Notes: generated by a model from the letters alone, not told the origin. Numbered from the stretch's first letter, positions 24,997 through 33,864 are shown. The stretch is DNA of 33,864 nt from Candidatus Hydrogenedentota bacterium (GCA_029776995.1 JAKOTZ010000127.1:1-33864), one strand, 5' to 3'. Program-made: numbers and translations.

Positions 24997-26052
24997 ATGG
25001 AAAACGCCAACACCAGACTGATTATCGGCATGCCGGCCGGATCACTTGCTGATCCCAAACGCGGAGGCAACCTGGTTACCCTGCTTAAATCCGCGGGGTT
25101 TCCGACCAAAGGCTATGAGGATGGGGGGCCGACCACTTTTACGCTGCACACGGCGCTGGTGGGTTGGGACGGCCGTCCGCAGGAATTCGGCGCGCAGCTG
25201 GCCCTGGATGAGCTGGACCTGGCCATCGGCGGAGACGACTGGATCACGGAACGACTCCTGGAGTACCGGTACGAATACGGGAAAGAGGTGTTCCTAAACA
25301 AGGTGCTCTCCCTGAACCGCGGTTCCGTTCGGATTGTGGCCGTATGCCGTCCGATAGAACAGCATCCGAACTTTGACGCCTGGCTGAAAAGCCTGCTGGA
25401 GCGGGAAGGGCTGATCCGCATGGTTTCGGAAATGCCCTACCTGGCGGTGGAATGGTTCCGGAAAAAGGCGTCCACCCTTGGGGTCGACTCCGCCGACCTG
25501 CCTTACGCGGTACAGAAGTACGGCGCGCCGCCGCGTATTGAACGGGGGCTCGTGGTCTACGAGTCGTGGGGAAAAACCGAGTCTAAGATCGCCAACGGAG
25601 CGGTGGACCTCGGCCTGGAAATCACCCAGACCGGCAGCGCCATCCGCAATTACGGACTGCACATCGCGGAGACCATCATGAACTCGGAAACAGGAGTATG
25701 GGCATCCCCCAGCCTGCGGAACAACCCCGAGAAACTGGAACTGGCCCGGATGTTTCTGCTGAACCTTTACGGCGCGGTGTTCGCGGAAAATAAATCGCTT
25801 CTGCTGTTCAACATCAAGCGGGAACAGGCTGCCGCCGCTCAGCAGTACCTTCAGGAAAACGGGCTGTTCGGCGATGAGCCGACCATAAACGAAGGCGTCA
25901 ACTACGTGGAATTCAGCATCCAGGTGGACCTGTCCAGAAGCGACCTTTCCGTCGCGCGGGTCCGGTATGAACTGGCAAAACTGGGCGCGACCCACATCGA
26001 AACGATCCCCCTGAATTCGTGCATCCCCAGCGTAAACGTTATTGATCTGTAA
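24997..26052 (+). CDS. hisG: ATP phosphoribosyltransferase HisG, divergent long form
   Basis: HisG joins ATP and PRPP in the first step of histidine synthesis. The 351-residue protein is longer than usual (about 290-300 for the long form). Start at the ATG 24997, with ACAGGAT upstream; the track start at 24916 would overlap the membrane gene. Seen: N-terminal IIGMPAGSLADPKRGG, then LDELDLAIGGDDWITE, the PRPP loop region DLGLEITQTGSAIRNYGL, AETIMNSETGVWASP, and a C-terminal regulatory ACT-like domain (LLFNIKREQ to LGATHIETIPLNSCIP), so it should not need HisZ. An insertion of about 50 residues lies around 150-200. Other his genes are absent, so a related but different role is possible. It is the last gene before a terminator. 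Confidence 0.75.
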   Translation: MENANTRLIIGMPAGSLADPKRGGNLVTLLKSAGFPTKGYEDGGPTTFTLHTALVGWDGRPQEFGAQLALDELDLAIGGDDWITERLLEYRYEYGKEVFLNKVLSLNRGSVRIVAVCRPIEQHPNFDAWLKSLLEREGLIRMVSEMPYLAVEWFRKKASTLGVDSADLPYAVQKYGAPPRIERGLVVYESWGKTESKIANGAVDLGLEITQTGSAIRNYGLHIAETIMNSETGVWASPSLRNNPEKLELARMFLLNLYGAVFAENKSLLLFNIKREQAAAAQQYLQENGLFGDEPTINEGVNYVEFSIQVDLSRSDLSVARVRYELAKLGATHIETIPLNSCIPSVNVIDL

Positions 26053-26083
26053 CCGGCCTCCCCAAACCTGGCGTTCTACCAGT

Positions 26084-26112
26084 CCCGCCCTTCCCGGGCG
26101 GGCTTGTTTTTT
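26084..26112 (+). terminator. Intrinsic terminator after hisG
   Basis: A perfect 7-base GC stem (CCCGCCC and GGGCGGG) around a 5-base loop is followed by CTTGTTTTTT. It lies 32 bases after the hisG stop and closes the operon that begins at 21331. It is the only clear Rho-independent terminator I see in the window. Confidence 0.9.
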
Positions 26113-26177
26113 GATCGGCCATATGACCATACTACTAGCAGTCAGTACACCTTGAAATTCGCCTGGAGGAAAAACCC

Positions 26178-28169
26178 ATGAAACAGCTGATGGTTTTCAG
26201 TGCGGCAATGGCGGTTTTGGTTCTGGCTACGCCAACAGGCGGGCTTGCCCTGGACGGCATGTCCGCCGATGAAACCGGCATTTCGATCGATGTCTCCTCA
26301 GAAACCGCCCCCATATCGCCATATATTTACGGCCAGTTCATCGAACATCTCGGCCGGTGCATCTATGGTGGAATCTGGGCGGAAATGCTGGAAGACCGGA
26401 AGTTTTATTATCCGGTAGACGGCACGGAGCCGGCGTGGAGGCCTGCTGAGGGCAATCCGCCGACCGAGGAAAACGGCGAGCTGCCATTTAAAATCCTGGT
26501 CGCATCGCCATGGAAAATCGTTGGAGACCGCCAGGCCGTCAGTATGACACGGGAAAACGTGTGGACAGGCGAACACGACGTGCTGTTGTCAGGAGGATCG
26601 GCAGAGGCGCCCAACGGCATATGCCAGGAAGGATTAGCCCTCGTGGCCGGAAAATCCTACCTGGGACGGGTGGTCATCAAAAAACTGGAGGGGAACCCGG
26701 TCCTGCGGATCAGCCTGCGCGACAGTGTTCAGGGAAGTATTATCCAACAGTCGGTCTTTGAAAAACTGACGCCGGATTTTTCTTCGTATGAGTTTGAATT
26801 CAACGCTGACGGGGACAACAGTAACGCCGCGCTGGCTTTGGAAATAATTGCCCCGGGCAAAGTGCAGATTGGCGCGGTTTCGCTGATGCCGTCGGATAAC
26901 GTGGAGGGATTCCGGGCGGATACGCTCGCGCTGCTGCGCGAACTGAACGCTCCGGTATACCGGTGGCCGGGAGGCAACTTTGTCAGCGGTTACGACTGGC
27001 GGGATGGAATCGGAGAGCGGGATAAACGCCCGCCCCGGAAAAATCCGGCATGGACAGGGGTGGAACCCAATGACGTCGGCATCCACGAATTCCTCCGGTT
27101 CTGCGAACTGGTTAACGCGGAACCCTATGTGGCGATCAATACCGGCCTGGGTTCAGTGGAATCAGGGGCTTCACTGGTCCGGTATGTAACTTCGCCGCCT
27201 GATACGCCGGAGGGCGCGGAACGGGCACGCAACGGCCGGAAAGAACCCTGGCCGGTGAAATGGTGGTGCGTCGGCAACGAGATGTACGGGGACTGGCAGC
27301 TGGGACATGTTCCGCTGGAGGAATACCAGAAGCGGCACAACGCTTTTGCCGAAGCGATCCGGGCCGCGCAACCCGACGCCATTCTGGTGGGGGTGGGCGC
27401 CGTGGGCAACTGGTCTGAAGGCATGCTGAAACATTGCGGAAACCATATGGACCACATCAGCGAACACACCTACTGGGGCGATAAAAAGGACGTGTGGGAA
27501 TATACCCAGCAGGCCGTGGAAGCAATCGACAATATCGCCAATGCCCACCGGAAATACCGGATGGACCTCCCGGAACTCGCGGGGAAAGATATCCGGATTG
27601 TCCTGGACGAATGGAACTACTGGCACGGGCCGCACTATTACGGGGAACTGGGCGTCCGGTACTTCCATAAAGATGCCCTGGGAGCCGCCCGGGCTCTCCA
27701 CGCGTTGCACCGTAACAGCGACATGTACGTCATGGCGAATTACGCCCAGACCGTGAACGTGATCGGGGCCATAAAAACCACCCGCACGAAAGCGATCTTT
27801 GACGCCACGGCCCTGCCCCTGAAACTGTATCGCGAACATTTCGGAAACCGGCCGGTGCTGGTTTCGTGCGGCATACCGAAGGTAGACGCTTCCGCCGCGC
27901 TGACGGAAGACGGCAAAACACTCACGCTGGGGATCGTCAACTGCAACGCGGAAAGCATCACAGTCCCGATCAACATCCGCAACGGGAAAGCCAGCCTGGC
28001 TGAACCCCTCAAAGGCTGGCTCATCCAGCAGGATGACCCAATGGCCGCCAACGTGCCGTCCAAACCGGATAACATCACCATCCGGGAACAGGCTTTCACG
28101 GTGGAATCAGGAAACCTGGCGCTGCCTGCCCTGAGCATTTCGCTCATTCATATTCCAGTTACACGATAG
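26178..28169 (+). CDS. Exported GH51 alpha-L-arabinofuranosidase
   Basis: A 663-residue retaining glycosidase that releases alpha-L-arabinofuranose from arabinan, arabinoxylan or related glycans. An N-terminal signal peptide (hydrophobic about 5-24) is followed by the GH51 entry motif YGQFIEHLGRCIYGG (about 51-65), an inserted carbohydrate-binding-like region (about 100-235), then the catalytic barrel with PVYRWPGGNFVSGYDWRDG, the acid-base Glu368 in GNEMYG and the nucleophile Glu478 in LDEWNYW, and a C-terminal beta-sandwich. All catalytic features are intact. AGGA with good spacing precedes the ATG. It follows the hisG terminator, so it has its own promoter in the 65-base gap, which I could not place with confidence. 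The GH127 gene at 6107 may act on the same sort of polymers. Confidence 0.92.
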   Translation: MKQLMVFSAAMAVLVLATPTGGLALDGMSADETGISIDVSSETAPISPYIYGQFIEHLGRCIYGGIWAEMLEDRKFYYPVDGTEPAWRPAEGNPPTEENGELPFKILVASPWKIVGDRQAVSMTRENVWTGEHDVLLSGGSAEAPNGICQEGLALVAGKSYLGRVVIKKLEGNPVLRISLRDSVQGSIIQQSVFEKLTPDFSSYEFEFNADGDNSNAALALEIIAPGKVQIGAVSLMPSDNVEGFRADTLALLRELNAPVYRWPGGNFVSGYDWRDGIGERDKRPPRKNPAWTGVEPNDVGIHEFLRFCELVNAEPYVAINTGLGSVESGASLVRYVTSPPDTPEGAERARNGRKEPWPVKWWCVGNEMYGDWQLGHVPLEEYQKRHNAFAEAIRAAQPDAILVGVGAVGNWSEGMLKHCGNHMDHISEHTYWGDKKDVWEYTQQAVEAIDNIANAHRKYRMDLPELAGKDIRIVLDEWNYWHGPHYYGELGVRYFHKDALGAARALHALHRNSDMYVMANYAQTVNVIGAIKTTRTKAIFDATALPLKLYREHFGNRPVLVSCGIPKVDASAALTEDGKTLTLGIVNCNAESITVPINIRNGKASLAEPLKGWLIQQDDPMAANVPSKPDNITIREQAFTVESGNLALPALSISLIHIPVTR

Positions 28170-28199
28170 CCATGCGGCAGTTTTGCAGGAGATCCAATC

Positions 28200-29213
28200 A
28201 TGAAGGGACGGGAGCGGGTTCTGGCGGTTCTGGAAGGGCGAACACCGGATACGGTGCCTTTTATGCCGATCACCATGATGTTCGCGGCGGACCTGATCGG
28301 AAAGCCCTACGGGAAATACGCGACCGACTACCGGGTACTGGTGGAAGGGCAATTGCGGGTGGCGGAGATTTTTCAGGCGGACCACGTGTCGTGCATCTCT
28401 GATCCCGCACGTGAAGCGGCAGACTGCGGGGCGGCAATCGTGTATTTTGAAGACCAGCCTCCCGCCATCGATGAAAGCAACGCGCTGCTGTCCGACAAAA
28501 CCACCCTGGCGAATCTTCGGAAACCCGATCCGCTGGGGGGAGGCAGAATGCATGACCGGATTCAGGCGGCCGCGCTGTTTGCGGAAAAGGTTGGGCGTGA
28601 CCTGCTGATAGAAGGGTGGGTGGAAGGTCCCATGGCGCTGGGAGCTGACCTTCGGGGCATCAATACGATCATGCTCGATTTCTACGACGATGAGCCGTTC
28701 GTGCGGGACCTCATGGCCTTCTGCGCGGATCTGGCCATTGATTTTGCCCGGGCGCAACTGGAAGCCGGCGCGCATATTATCGGCATAGGCGACGCGGCGG
28801 CGTCGCTGATCGGCCCGGAACTGTACGCGACCTACGTGCGGCCGGAGGAAAAACGGATTATTGACGCGATCCACGCAATGGGCGGCAAAACCCGGTTGCA
28901 CATCTGCGGCAATACCACGCCGCTGCTTCCCCACTTCCGTGATCTGGGCGCCGACATGATTGACCTAGATTCGATGGTGTCCATGGCGGAGGCACGGTCT
29001 ATACTGGGGCCCGCACAGGTACTGTCGGGAAACATCGAGCCGGTAAAAGGGTTGTGCGACGGCACGCCCGCTCAGGTTGCGGCCATCATGCGGGAAACTG
29101 TTGAGACCTGCGGCCCCGCCTACATCATGACTGCCGGGTGCGAGGTAGTACGGACCACACCGAACCGAAACCTGCACGCCATGCGTAACGGGGGACGCCA
29201 CGCACATCCCTGA
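28200..29213 (+). CDS. Uroporphyrinogen decarboxylase/MtaA-like methyltransferase
   Basis: A 337-residue TIM-barrel protein of the UroD superfamily, closer to the corrinoid methyltransferases MtaA/MtbA/CmuA than to haem HemE. Seen: the opening KGRERVLAVLEGRTPDTVPF, GPMALGADLRG, and the likely zinc site His234-x-Cys236 (HICGNTTPLL) with Cys314 (AGCEV). In MtaA-type enzymes such a site activates a thiol to accept a methyl group from a corrinoid protein. The HemE-like arginines for porphyrin binding are not evident. The partner corrinoid protein and its reactivase are not in the window. It lies 30 bases after the GH51 gene and could share its transcript; it converges on the giant lipoprotein gene. 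Confidence 0.8.
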   Translation: MKGRERVLAVLEGRTPDTVPFMPITMMFAADLIGKPYGKYATDYRVLVEGQLRVAEIFQADHVSCISDPAREAADCGAAIVYFEDQPPAIDESNALLSDKTTLANLRKPDPLGGGRMHDRIQAAALFAEKVGRDLLIEGWVEGPMALGADLRGINTIMLDFYDDEPFVRDLMAFCADLAIDFARAQLEAGAHIIGIGDAAASLIGPELYATYVRPEEKRIIDAIHAMGGKTRLHICGNTTPLLPHFRDLGADMIDLDSMVSMAEARSILGPAQVLSGNIEPVKGLCDGTPAQVAAIMRETVETCGPAYIMTAGCEVVRTTPNRNLHAMRNGGRHAHP

Positions 29214-29251
29214 CAGGCGTTTTCCCGCGGCGCTACCCCGTTTAATTTAAA

Positions 29252-32200
29252 TCAGTCCGTGTCGGTATAACTGAACCAGATGGGGCCGTATATGCCCGTA
29301 ATCCGGATGGATCCGTAGTTGTAATCCAGATAAAATTCGCCGGAGTATTCCCCTGGCTCCGTCTGCGCGCGGTCGGCCTGAACGGTGAATGTGCCGGGGA
29401 CTTCCGTAAGGCCGGAGACCTGCTCGATTACAGGCTCATAAACAAAAGCGCCTACTCCGGTTCCGGACAAAGACATCGGTCCCTGGCGAACCGTCCAGTA
29501 CAGCTGCACGTCCGTCGGGAGATGGGATCCGCCCTTATTGAAGACGTTCATCGTAACCGGCTCCGTAACTGTGTCCAGGTCGATCACGCTGTTCTCCACA
29601 TCCGTGAACAGGTCTGGGGCCAGCGTAACCATGGGCCGTGGCAGCGACGGCGCGCGGAAGGGCGACTCAACAACCCGAATGGTATCGGGGTAGGTGAAGT
29701 ATTTTCCGTCCGGAGAACCATCGTAAACGGGGGCGTCCACCGAAAGCCGCACCAGGAACGGAGCGGTTGCGCCCGTTACCGTAATATTGAACAGGGAGCC
29801 CCAGTCCCCATACTGCAGGGTACGCCCCGCCGGGGCCGTCATGGTAAACGGCGCGCCCACGACCGGCGTGCCGGTCCATTCAGCAAACAATCCGCCTTCT
29901 GTTGATGGAGCCGGCGCAATAGCCACCGTAGCACCCGGCGCATCTTCAACATTGATGGTAAAGGTCATCTGGGTGATATTTCTGGGCGCGTAATCCATAT
30001 AAACCGTCACGGTCGTCGCTCCGCCGCTGACCAGGCCGTCCGACTTCATGCCAATCTGGCCCAGCTTAACGTCATCCGCATAGGCTTCGTAAGGCACATC
30101 ATTAATTTCGATGAAGCCCGAAACCGGAGGCGTACGGTCGGTAACCGTCATTGTCAATCCCATTTTCGCCGTTGTGGATTCGTTCAGGGATACGTACTGA
30201 AGCGTCACGTGGGAACGCAGATCCTTGGGTATGGAGGAGGCGTTCTCAGGGTCACCCGGATCGGTGCGGCACCATTTGAGCAGTTCGCTCAACAACGGAG
30301 TTTTTGATCCGTCGCTGTTGCGCCTGACATCTGTGGCGTAATAATGGCCGCCTATACCCGCAGAGATCCGCACCAGCGAATTGGCCAGGATGTCATTGCC
30401 CCACCCCACGGCGAATACCCGCGTCCTCGTGGATTCCAGGAAATCACGCACCGGTCCCAGTTCGCCCGGCGGCGTAGTGCGGCGTCCGTCACTGACCAGA
30501 ATCAGGATGCTTTCATCGCCGCTGTCGAAGGGGATATAGTGCCTTCCCCGATCCACGCTGTACAGCGTAACCGCGCCGGCAAGCACAGCCGGTAACAGCT
30601 CCGTAGCTCCATTATCCTGAACATCCAGCTGCTGCAGACGGTACTGTAATACGGTTTTGTCCTGTACAAACGCTTCGGAAACCATCCAGGAAGCGGGATC
30701 AGGCGCGCCATAAATCAGCCGCAGCGGTGTCTGGTAGTAAGGACTGCGTTCATTAAAGATGCCAAGCGCCACTTTGCACTGCTGCGGCAGTTCATCAATC
30801 AGTTCGGCCACGCACTGCTGATACAGCGCGGTCAGGGCGTCCACCCCAGGCGGCGGGGTCAGCTGTCCATCCGCCACCAACGCCTCGGCGGCCGCTCTCA
30901 TACTGCCGGAAAAGTCCAGCATGATGAGCACGTTAAAGCTCAGCCGTTCATCTTTTTTGACAAACACGCTGGTTTCAGAGGTTTCGAGCGGCTGATTGTC
31001 TTCGGTAATCAGAGGCTCCAGATTAACCGCCGGATACAGGATCCGGGGATCCACCGGATCATCCTCCAGGAAAGAGAACGGGCGGAACGCGCTGTCCCTC
31101 AGGAGCAGGTTTGCCCTCAGAAGAGACGGCGGCCGAAGCATAGGCAGGGCCGTTTCAATAGTAAGGTCCGCCACATCCACGGATATTTCAATTTCAACCG
31201 GGGTAACCGGGAGGGCATCCGGCGGCACATCCACTGCCCGGACGATCAACTTGCCGACTGCGCCGGTGGAAGAGATGCGCGACCTGTCAATAGAGACGTC
31301 CAGCTGCCGCCAGTCCGGAACAATTCCCGCCGGCACGCCTATACTTTGCCCGAAACGGGGCTCCACAAACAACCATTCGGGCCGGGTGGATTCCACCTCG
31401 AAATATAGTGTTTCACCGGGATCACCCAGATTGGCCACCTCCACGACAGCCGTATTGTCATACCGTCCCATGGCCAGGCGGGATGGACGGGTACCGATAA
31501 TCAGCCTGAAAGGAACCCGTACCTGCACTTCCAAAATCACCTGGGGCCGCAGCGGATCGTTGGACTCCAGCACCAGATTGTACGTTGCGCCTTCGCGGCC
31601 CAGGGTGGAGCGGTCGACAGTAACCGTCACCGACTGTTGGCGTCCGGCGCGCACCTGACCCTGCTGAGGATTAATGGAAGTGATCCAGGAGGGAATCTGC
31701 TGGTCCTGCGCCACCCGCCAGGTCAGGTCACCCTCTCCGCTGTTCACGATGGTGAAAGACTGCTGATCCTCTCCGATGGCCAGATTTATGAAGGGCGTTC
31801 CGGATCCGTCCTGGCCCTCGCCGACCACCTCAAAAACCGGATATTTGGGGACACTTCCGGCAACCGTCACCTGGACAGATCCCGTAAAATCGCCGGATGC
31901 GTTTACAGTAAAGGTATGGCTGAAATTGGTCTGCCCGGCAGTCACCAGAGCACGGTCTACCCGAAGTTCAAAAGTCTGAGTCGCCGCACCAGAAAGGGAT
32001 CCAGAGGTAGGCCCGACCAGCGTAAGCCATGCCGGGAACGCGGAAGTATCAATATTCCAGTTCACCGTCCCGATGCCGTCATTCCACACGGCCACGGTTT
32101 CCCCTGAACGGACATCGCCCAGGTTAATATCGGTAGGCGCCACGCGCAACGCCGCGGGCCGCGGCCTGCTGAAGGCAACGCTGACCGTGTCAAACCCATT

Positions 32201-33457
32201 GTCCGCGCTGATCCGGAGTTCCGCTGAATAAGTTCCCGGATCCACCTGAGCGGGATCAACAGAAACCGTAAGGTCCTGAGATGCCCCGCCCGCCAGGGTC
32301 CCTGAAGCAGGCGAAAAAGATAACCACTGTGATCCGGACACATTCTGAGCGCTCCAGCCCACCGCGGAGGTTCCCAGGTTGGTCAGTGTGACCACGCCCT
32401 GGGTTACGCCGGTAATCTCACCCAAATCCAGGGTTGTCGGCGCCACCTCAAACCGGGAATAGGTCAGGGTAACCGGAACCTCCTGGAACAGCTCGCCGCC
32501 GGGCACAGAAACCGTTACCGTTCCGGAATATGCTCCCGGTACCAGGGAAGCGATATTTGCCGTTACATTCACCAGCCCAGTGCTGGAGGCCGCCACGGTA
32601 ACGCTGGCCTGGCTCACCGTCAGCCAGCTTCCGCCATCCGCGGTCTGAGCGGCCACGTTGAATGTAACCGGCTCCGCGCTCTGGTTGACCAGGCTCAGCG
32701 AGCGGGTCGTGTTCTGTCGGACTCTCCCGAAATCAATGGAAGTTGGCGCCACGCGGAGGTAGGGTACCCGCACAGAGACATTTACCAGGGCATTTCCACC
32801 GTTAGATGAAATGCCCAGCACGGCCGTATACGGATCCGGCCTGCCCGTAACCGCATTTCGGTCGACCTGGACGGTTACCGCGCTTTGCCCGCCAAATACC
32901 GGAATGGTTCCGGTGGCAGGCGTAACCGAAAGCCAGGGCGCCGTGGCCGGAACCGCAATCTGCCATTCCAGCGGGGCATTTCCCTGATTGGTCAGGGTCA
33001 GAACCTGCTCCACCAGGTTTTGCCCGAAATCAATGGAATCCGCGGAAACTTCAAGCAGCGGCGCATATTCCCGCGTAACCGCCACCTTAACTGTCTTATC
33101 CCCTCCGTTGGAAGTGATCAGAATCTCGCCTTTTGGTGTCGGCGTGTTGGGTAACTGTTCCGAAACGATATCCACCTGCAGAAAATACGGGCTGGAGGCT
33201 GTCGCGGTACCGTTAAGGCTGGAAGCCTTTTCCGCCGGTACGGTTTTTTGCGAAAGCTGAATCCAGGGCGTCTGCGTTTCAGCGGAAAAACGCAGTGTCC
33301 CACCACCCGTGTTTTCAATCCGAAGCACCGTTCCCGTGACACTCTGGTCCAGAGCGATGGATCCAGGCGTTACGCTGAGCACAGGAGTCAACGCCGGACA
33401 TCCTGTCAAGAACAGCCCTGTCAGGGAAGCCAGCAACATCAACCATATTCTGGGCAT
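29252..33457 (-). CDS. Giant surface lipoprotein with Ig/BACON-like repeats and a VWA domain
   Basis: Predicted 1,401 residues from the ATG at 33457 (MPRIWLM), chosen over 33481 because it gives a standard lipoprotein leader ending in LTGC with Cys20. The first two-thirds consist of about seven beta-sandwich repeats of some 90-110 residues, each opening with a variant of LRVAPTSIDFGRV and followed by a hydrophobic-strand pattern with WLxVxP, as in BACON or choice-of-anchor domains. A VWA domain follows with a complete MIDAS: DFSGS near 847-852, Thr in NGATELL and Asp in VSDGRRTT. The last 330 residues are further beta-rich regions. This suggests a cell-surface adhesin or binder held by lipid. 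It is probably in one operon with the related partial gene upstream. Confidence 0.85.
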   Translation of the reverse strand: MPRIWLMLLASLTGLFLTGCPALTPVLSVTPGSIALDQSVTGTVLRIENTGGGTLRFSAETQTPWIQLSQKTVPAEKASSLNGTATASSPYFLQVDIVSEQLPNTPTPKGEILITSNGGDKTVKVAVTREYAPLLEVSADSIDFGQNLVEQVLTLTNQGNAPLEWQIAVPATAPWLSVTPATGTIPVFGGQSAVTVQVDRNAVTGRPDPYTAVLGISSNGGNALVNVSVRVPYLRVAPTSIDFGRVRQNTTRSLSLVNQSAEPVTFNVAAQTADGGSWLTVSQASVTVAASSTGLVNVTANIASLVPGAYSGTVTVSVPGGELFQEVPVTLTYSRFEVAPTTLDLGEITGVTQGVVTLTNLGTSAVGWSAQNVSGSQWLSFSPASGTLAGGASQDLTVSVDPAQVDPGTYSAELRISADNGFDTVSVAFSRPRPAALRVAPTDINLGDVRSGETVAVWNDGIGTVNWNIDTSAFPAWLTLVGPTSGSLSGAATQTFELRVDRALVTAGQTNFSHTFTVNASGDFTGSVQVTVAGSVPKYPVFEVVGEGQDGSGTPFINLAIGEDQQSFTIVNSGEGDLTWRVAQDQQIPSWITSINPQQGQVRAGRQQSVTVTVDRSTLGREGATYNLVLESNDPLRPQVILEVQVRVPFRLIIGTRPSRLAMGRYDNTAVVEVANLGDPGETLYFEVESTRPEWLFVEPRFGQSIGVPAGIVPDWRQLDVSIDRSRISSTGAVGKLIVRAVDVPPDALPVTPVEIEISVDVADLTIETALPMLRPPSLLRANLLLRDSAFRPFSFLEDDPVDPRILYPAVNLEPLITEDNQPLETSETSVFVKKDERLSFNVLIMLDFSGSMRAAAEALVADGQLTPPPGVDALTALYQQCVAELIDELPQQCKVALGIFNERSPYYQTPLRLIYGAPDPASWMVSEAFVQDKTVLQYRLQQLDVQDNGATELLPAVLAGAVTLYSVDRGRHYIPFDSGDESILILVSDGRRTTPPGELGPVRDFLESTRTRVFAVGWGNDILANSLVRISAGIGGHYYATDVRRNSDGSKTPLLSELLKWCRTDPGDPENASSIPKDLRSHVTLQYVSLNESTTAKMGLTMTVTDRTPPVSGFIEINDVPYEAYADDVKLGQIGMKSDGLVSGGATTVTVYMDYAPRNITQMTFTINVEDAPGATVAIAPAPSTEGGLFAEWTGTPVVGAPFTMTAPAGRTLQYGDWGSLFNITVTGATAPFLVRLSVDAPVYDGSPDGKYFTYPDTIRVVESPFRAPSLPRPMVTLAPDLFTDVENSVIDLDTVTEPVTMNVFNKGGSHLPTDVQLYWTVRQGPMSLSGTGVGAFVYEPVIEQVSGLTEVPGTFTVQADRAQTEPGEYSGEFYLDYNYGSIRITGIYGPIWFSYTDTD
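31400..33360 (-). repeat. Tandem Ig/BACON-like domain repeats inside the giant lipoprotein
   Basis: About seven degenerate protein repeats are encoded here, each starting with a hydrophobic strand and a V-x-P-T-x-I-D-x-G type motif. At DNA level they are diverged, with only short shared words such as GGCGCCAC at the VAPT position, so they are old duplications or converged under selection rather than recent copies. Confidence 0.75.
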
Positions 33458-33520
33458 ATGAGTAACCCCGTTTTCAGTCATCGAGCCGGCAAGTCATAAC
33501 CGACCCTGAAGACGCTACCT

Positions 33521-33864
33521 TCAATTCTGTGTGTAAATCAGCCTGTATCGAATCGAGCCGAACGCATCGGTATTTACAACCAGCACCGCTTCATAGGAAC
33601 CATTAGGAAGACCGGAACTGTCGATGCTGACCTGGAAATTGGCTGTTTCGCCGGGCGCCAGCGGCGCGCCACCAGTATTAGGTGTCAGCGTAATTCGGGA
33701 AATGATTGAATTGCCCGGCAGGGTGCCCGGCAGGTCCTCCAGGCTGAGAGACCAGGAAAACGTGTCCAGGCGGTTGTTGGCCAGTACCGCCGTAACTGAA
33801 CCGCCGCTCAAGTCAATAACCGACGGCGCAATCAACCCGCCGGGATAACGGGCATCCGCCGGAT
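33521..33864 (-). CDS. BACON/choice-of-anchor-type protein, 5' truncated
   Basis: The frame is open to the window edge on the minus strand; the track start at 33835 is a TTG inside the domain, and residues encoded up to 33864 (PDARYPGGLIAPSVIDLSGGS) continue the same pattern. The visible 113 residues are one beta-sandwich repeat with APSVIDLSGGSV at the front and SYEAVLVVNTDAFGSIRYRLIYTQN at the C-terminus, closely resembling the repeats of the giant lipoprotein next to it. It ends 63 bases before that gene, so the two probably form an operon of paralogues. Signal peptide and total length are not visible. Confidence 0.75.
   Translation of the reverse strand, partial: PADARYPGGLIAPSVIDLSGGSVTAVLANNRLDTFSWSLSLEDLPGTLPGNSIISRITLTPNTGGAPLAPGETANFQVSIDSSGLPNGSYEAVLVVNTDAFGSIRYRLIYTQN

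Noticed and set aside
29214-29251. A terminator between the converging UroD-like and giant lipoprotein genes
   Set aside because: No stem-loop can be drawn in this 38-base GC/AT mix.
31400-33360. A DNA-level tandem repeat or CRISPR-like array in the giant gene
   Set aside because: The periodicity is at protein level only; units differ in length and sequence and lack constant repeats.

Overview
The window is a GC-rich, gene-dense piece of a bacterial chromosome, with about 24 protein genes, overlapping or tightly spaced neighbours and no stretch over 300 bases without a gene. LpxK implies a lipid A-making, Gram-negative (diderm) cell. The mix of a long GalK-like GHMP kinase, exported GH127 and GH51 glycosidases, an MtaA/CmuA-type uroporphyrinogen decarboxylase paralogue, sugar-phosphate isomerase-like proteins and large BACON/VWA lipoproteins resembles uncultured Hydrogenedentota, Planctomycetota or Lentisphaerota-like lineages. 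That placement is inference from gene content only. I saw no rRNA, tRNA, CRISPR array, transposase, phage gene or origin.

Layout. (1) 1-2702, plus: the end of an ITIH-like VWA protein, coupled by a GTGA overlap to a divergent galactokinase-like GHMP kinase. (2) 2726-3460, minus: RsmE, divergent from 3580-5937, plus, a membrane-anchored M28 peptidase with a multi-span C-terminal half. (3) 6107-7915, plus: an exported GH127-type arabinofuranosidase. (4) 7977-9288, minus: a small membrane protein and a TetR regulator. (5) 9401-14285, minus: a coiled-coil protein related to the N-terminal half of Mrr-type endonucleases, then a HEAT-repeat secreted protein, DprA and LpxK; the last three genes are linked by two single-base stop/start overlaps. 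(6) 14354-21216, minus: a probable six-gene operon made of a LysM protein with a degenerate GH3 domain, an aldo/keto reductase, a nucleoside deoxyribosyltransferase-like protein, PurE, MnmG and ThiD. (7) 21331-26052, plus: divergent from (6) behind a good sigma70-type promoter, namely a small secreted protein, a REC-PAS-GGDEF protein, a TIM-barrel isomerase, PdxH, a small membrane protein and a divergent HisG, closed by a clear intrinsic terminator. (8) 26178-29213, plus: an exported GH51 arabinofuranosidase and a UroD/MtaA-like protein. (9) 29252-33864, minus: a 1,401-residue lipoprotein with Ig/BACON-like repeats and a VWA domain, preceded by the end of a related protein that runs off the window.

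How the parts may work together. GH127 and GH51 could release arabinose from plant or algal glycans outside the cytoplasm. The aldo/keto reductase and isomerase-like protein could act on sugars but have no visible substrate. PurE, ThiD, PdxH and HisG are nucleotide, cofactor and amino-acid synthesis genes scattered among unrelated genes. The most curious spots are the divergent LysM/pseudo-GH3 and GGDEF locus near 21.2 kb, the nuclease-less Mrr-associated protein, and the GalK-like kinase with an altered sugar-binding signature.
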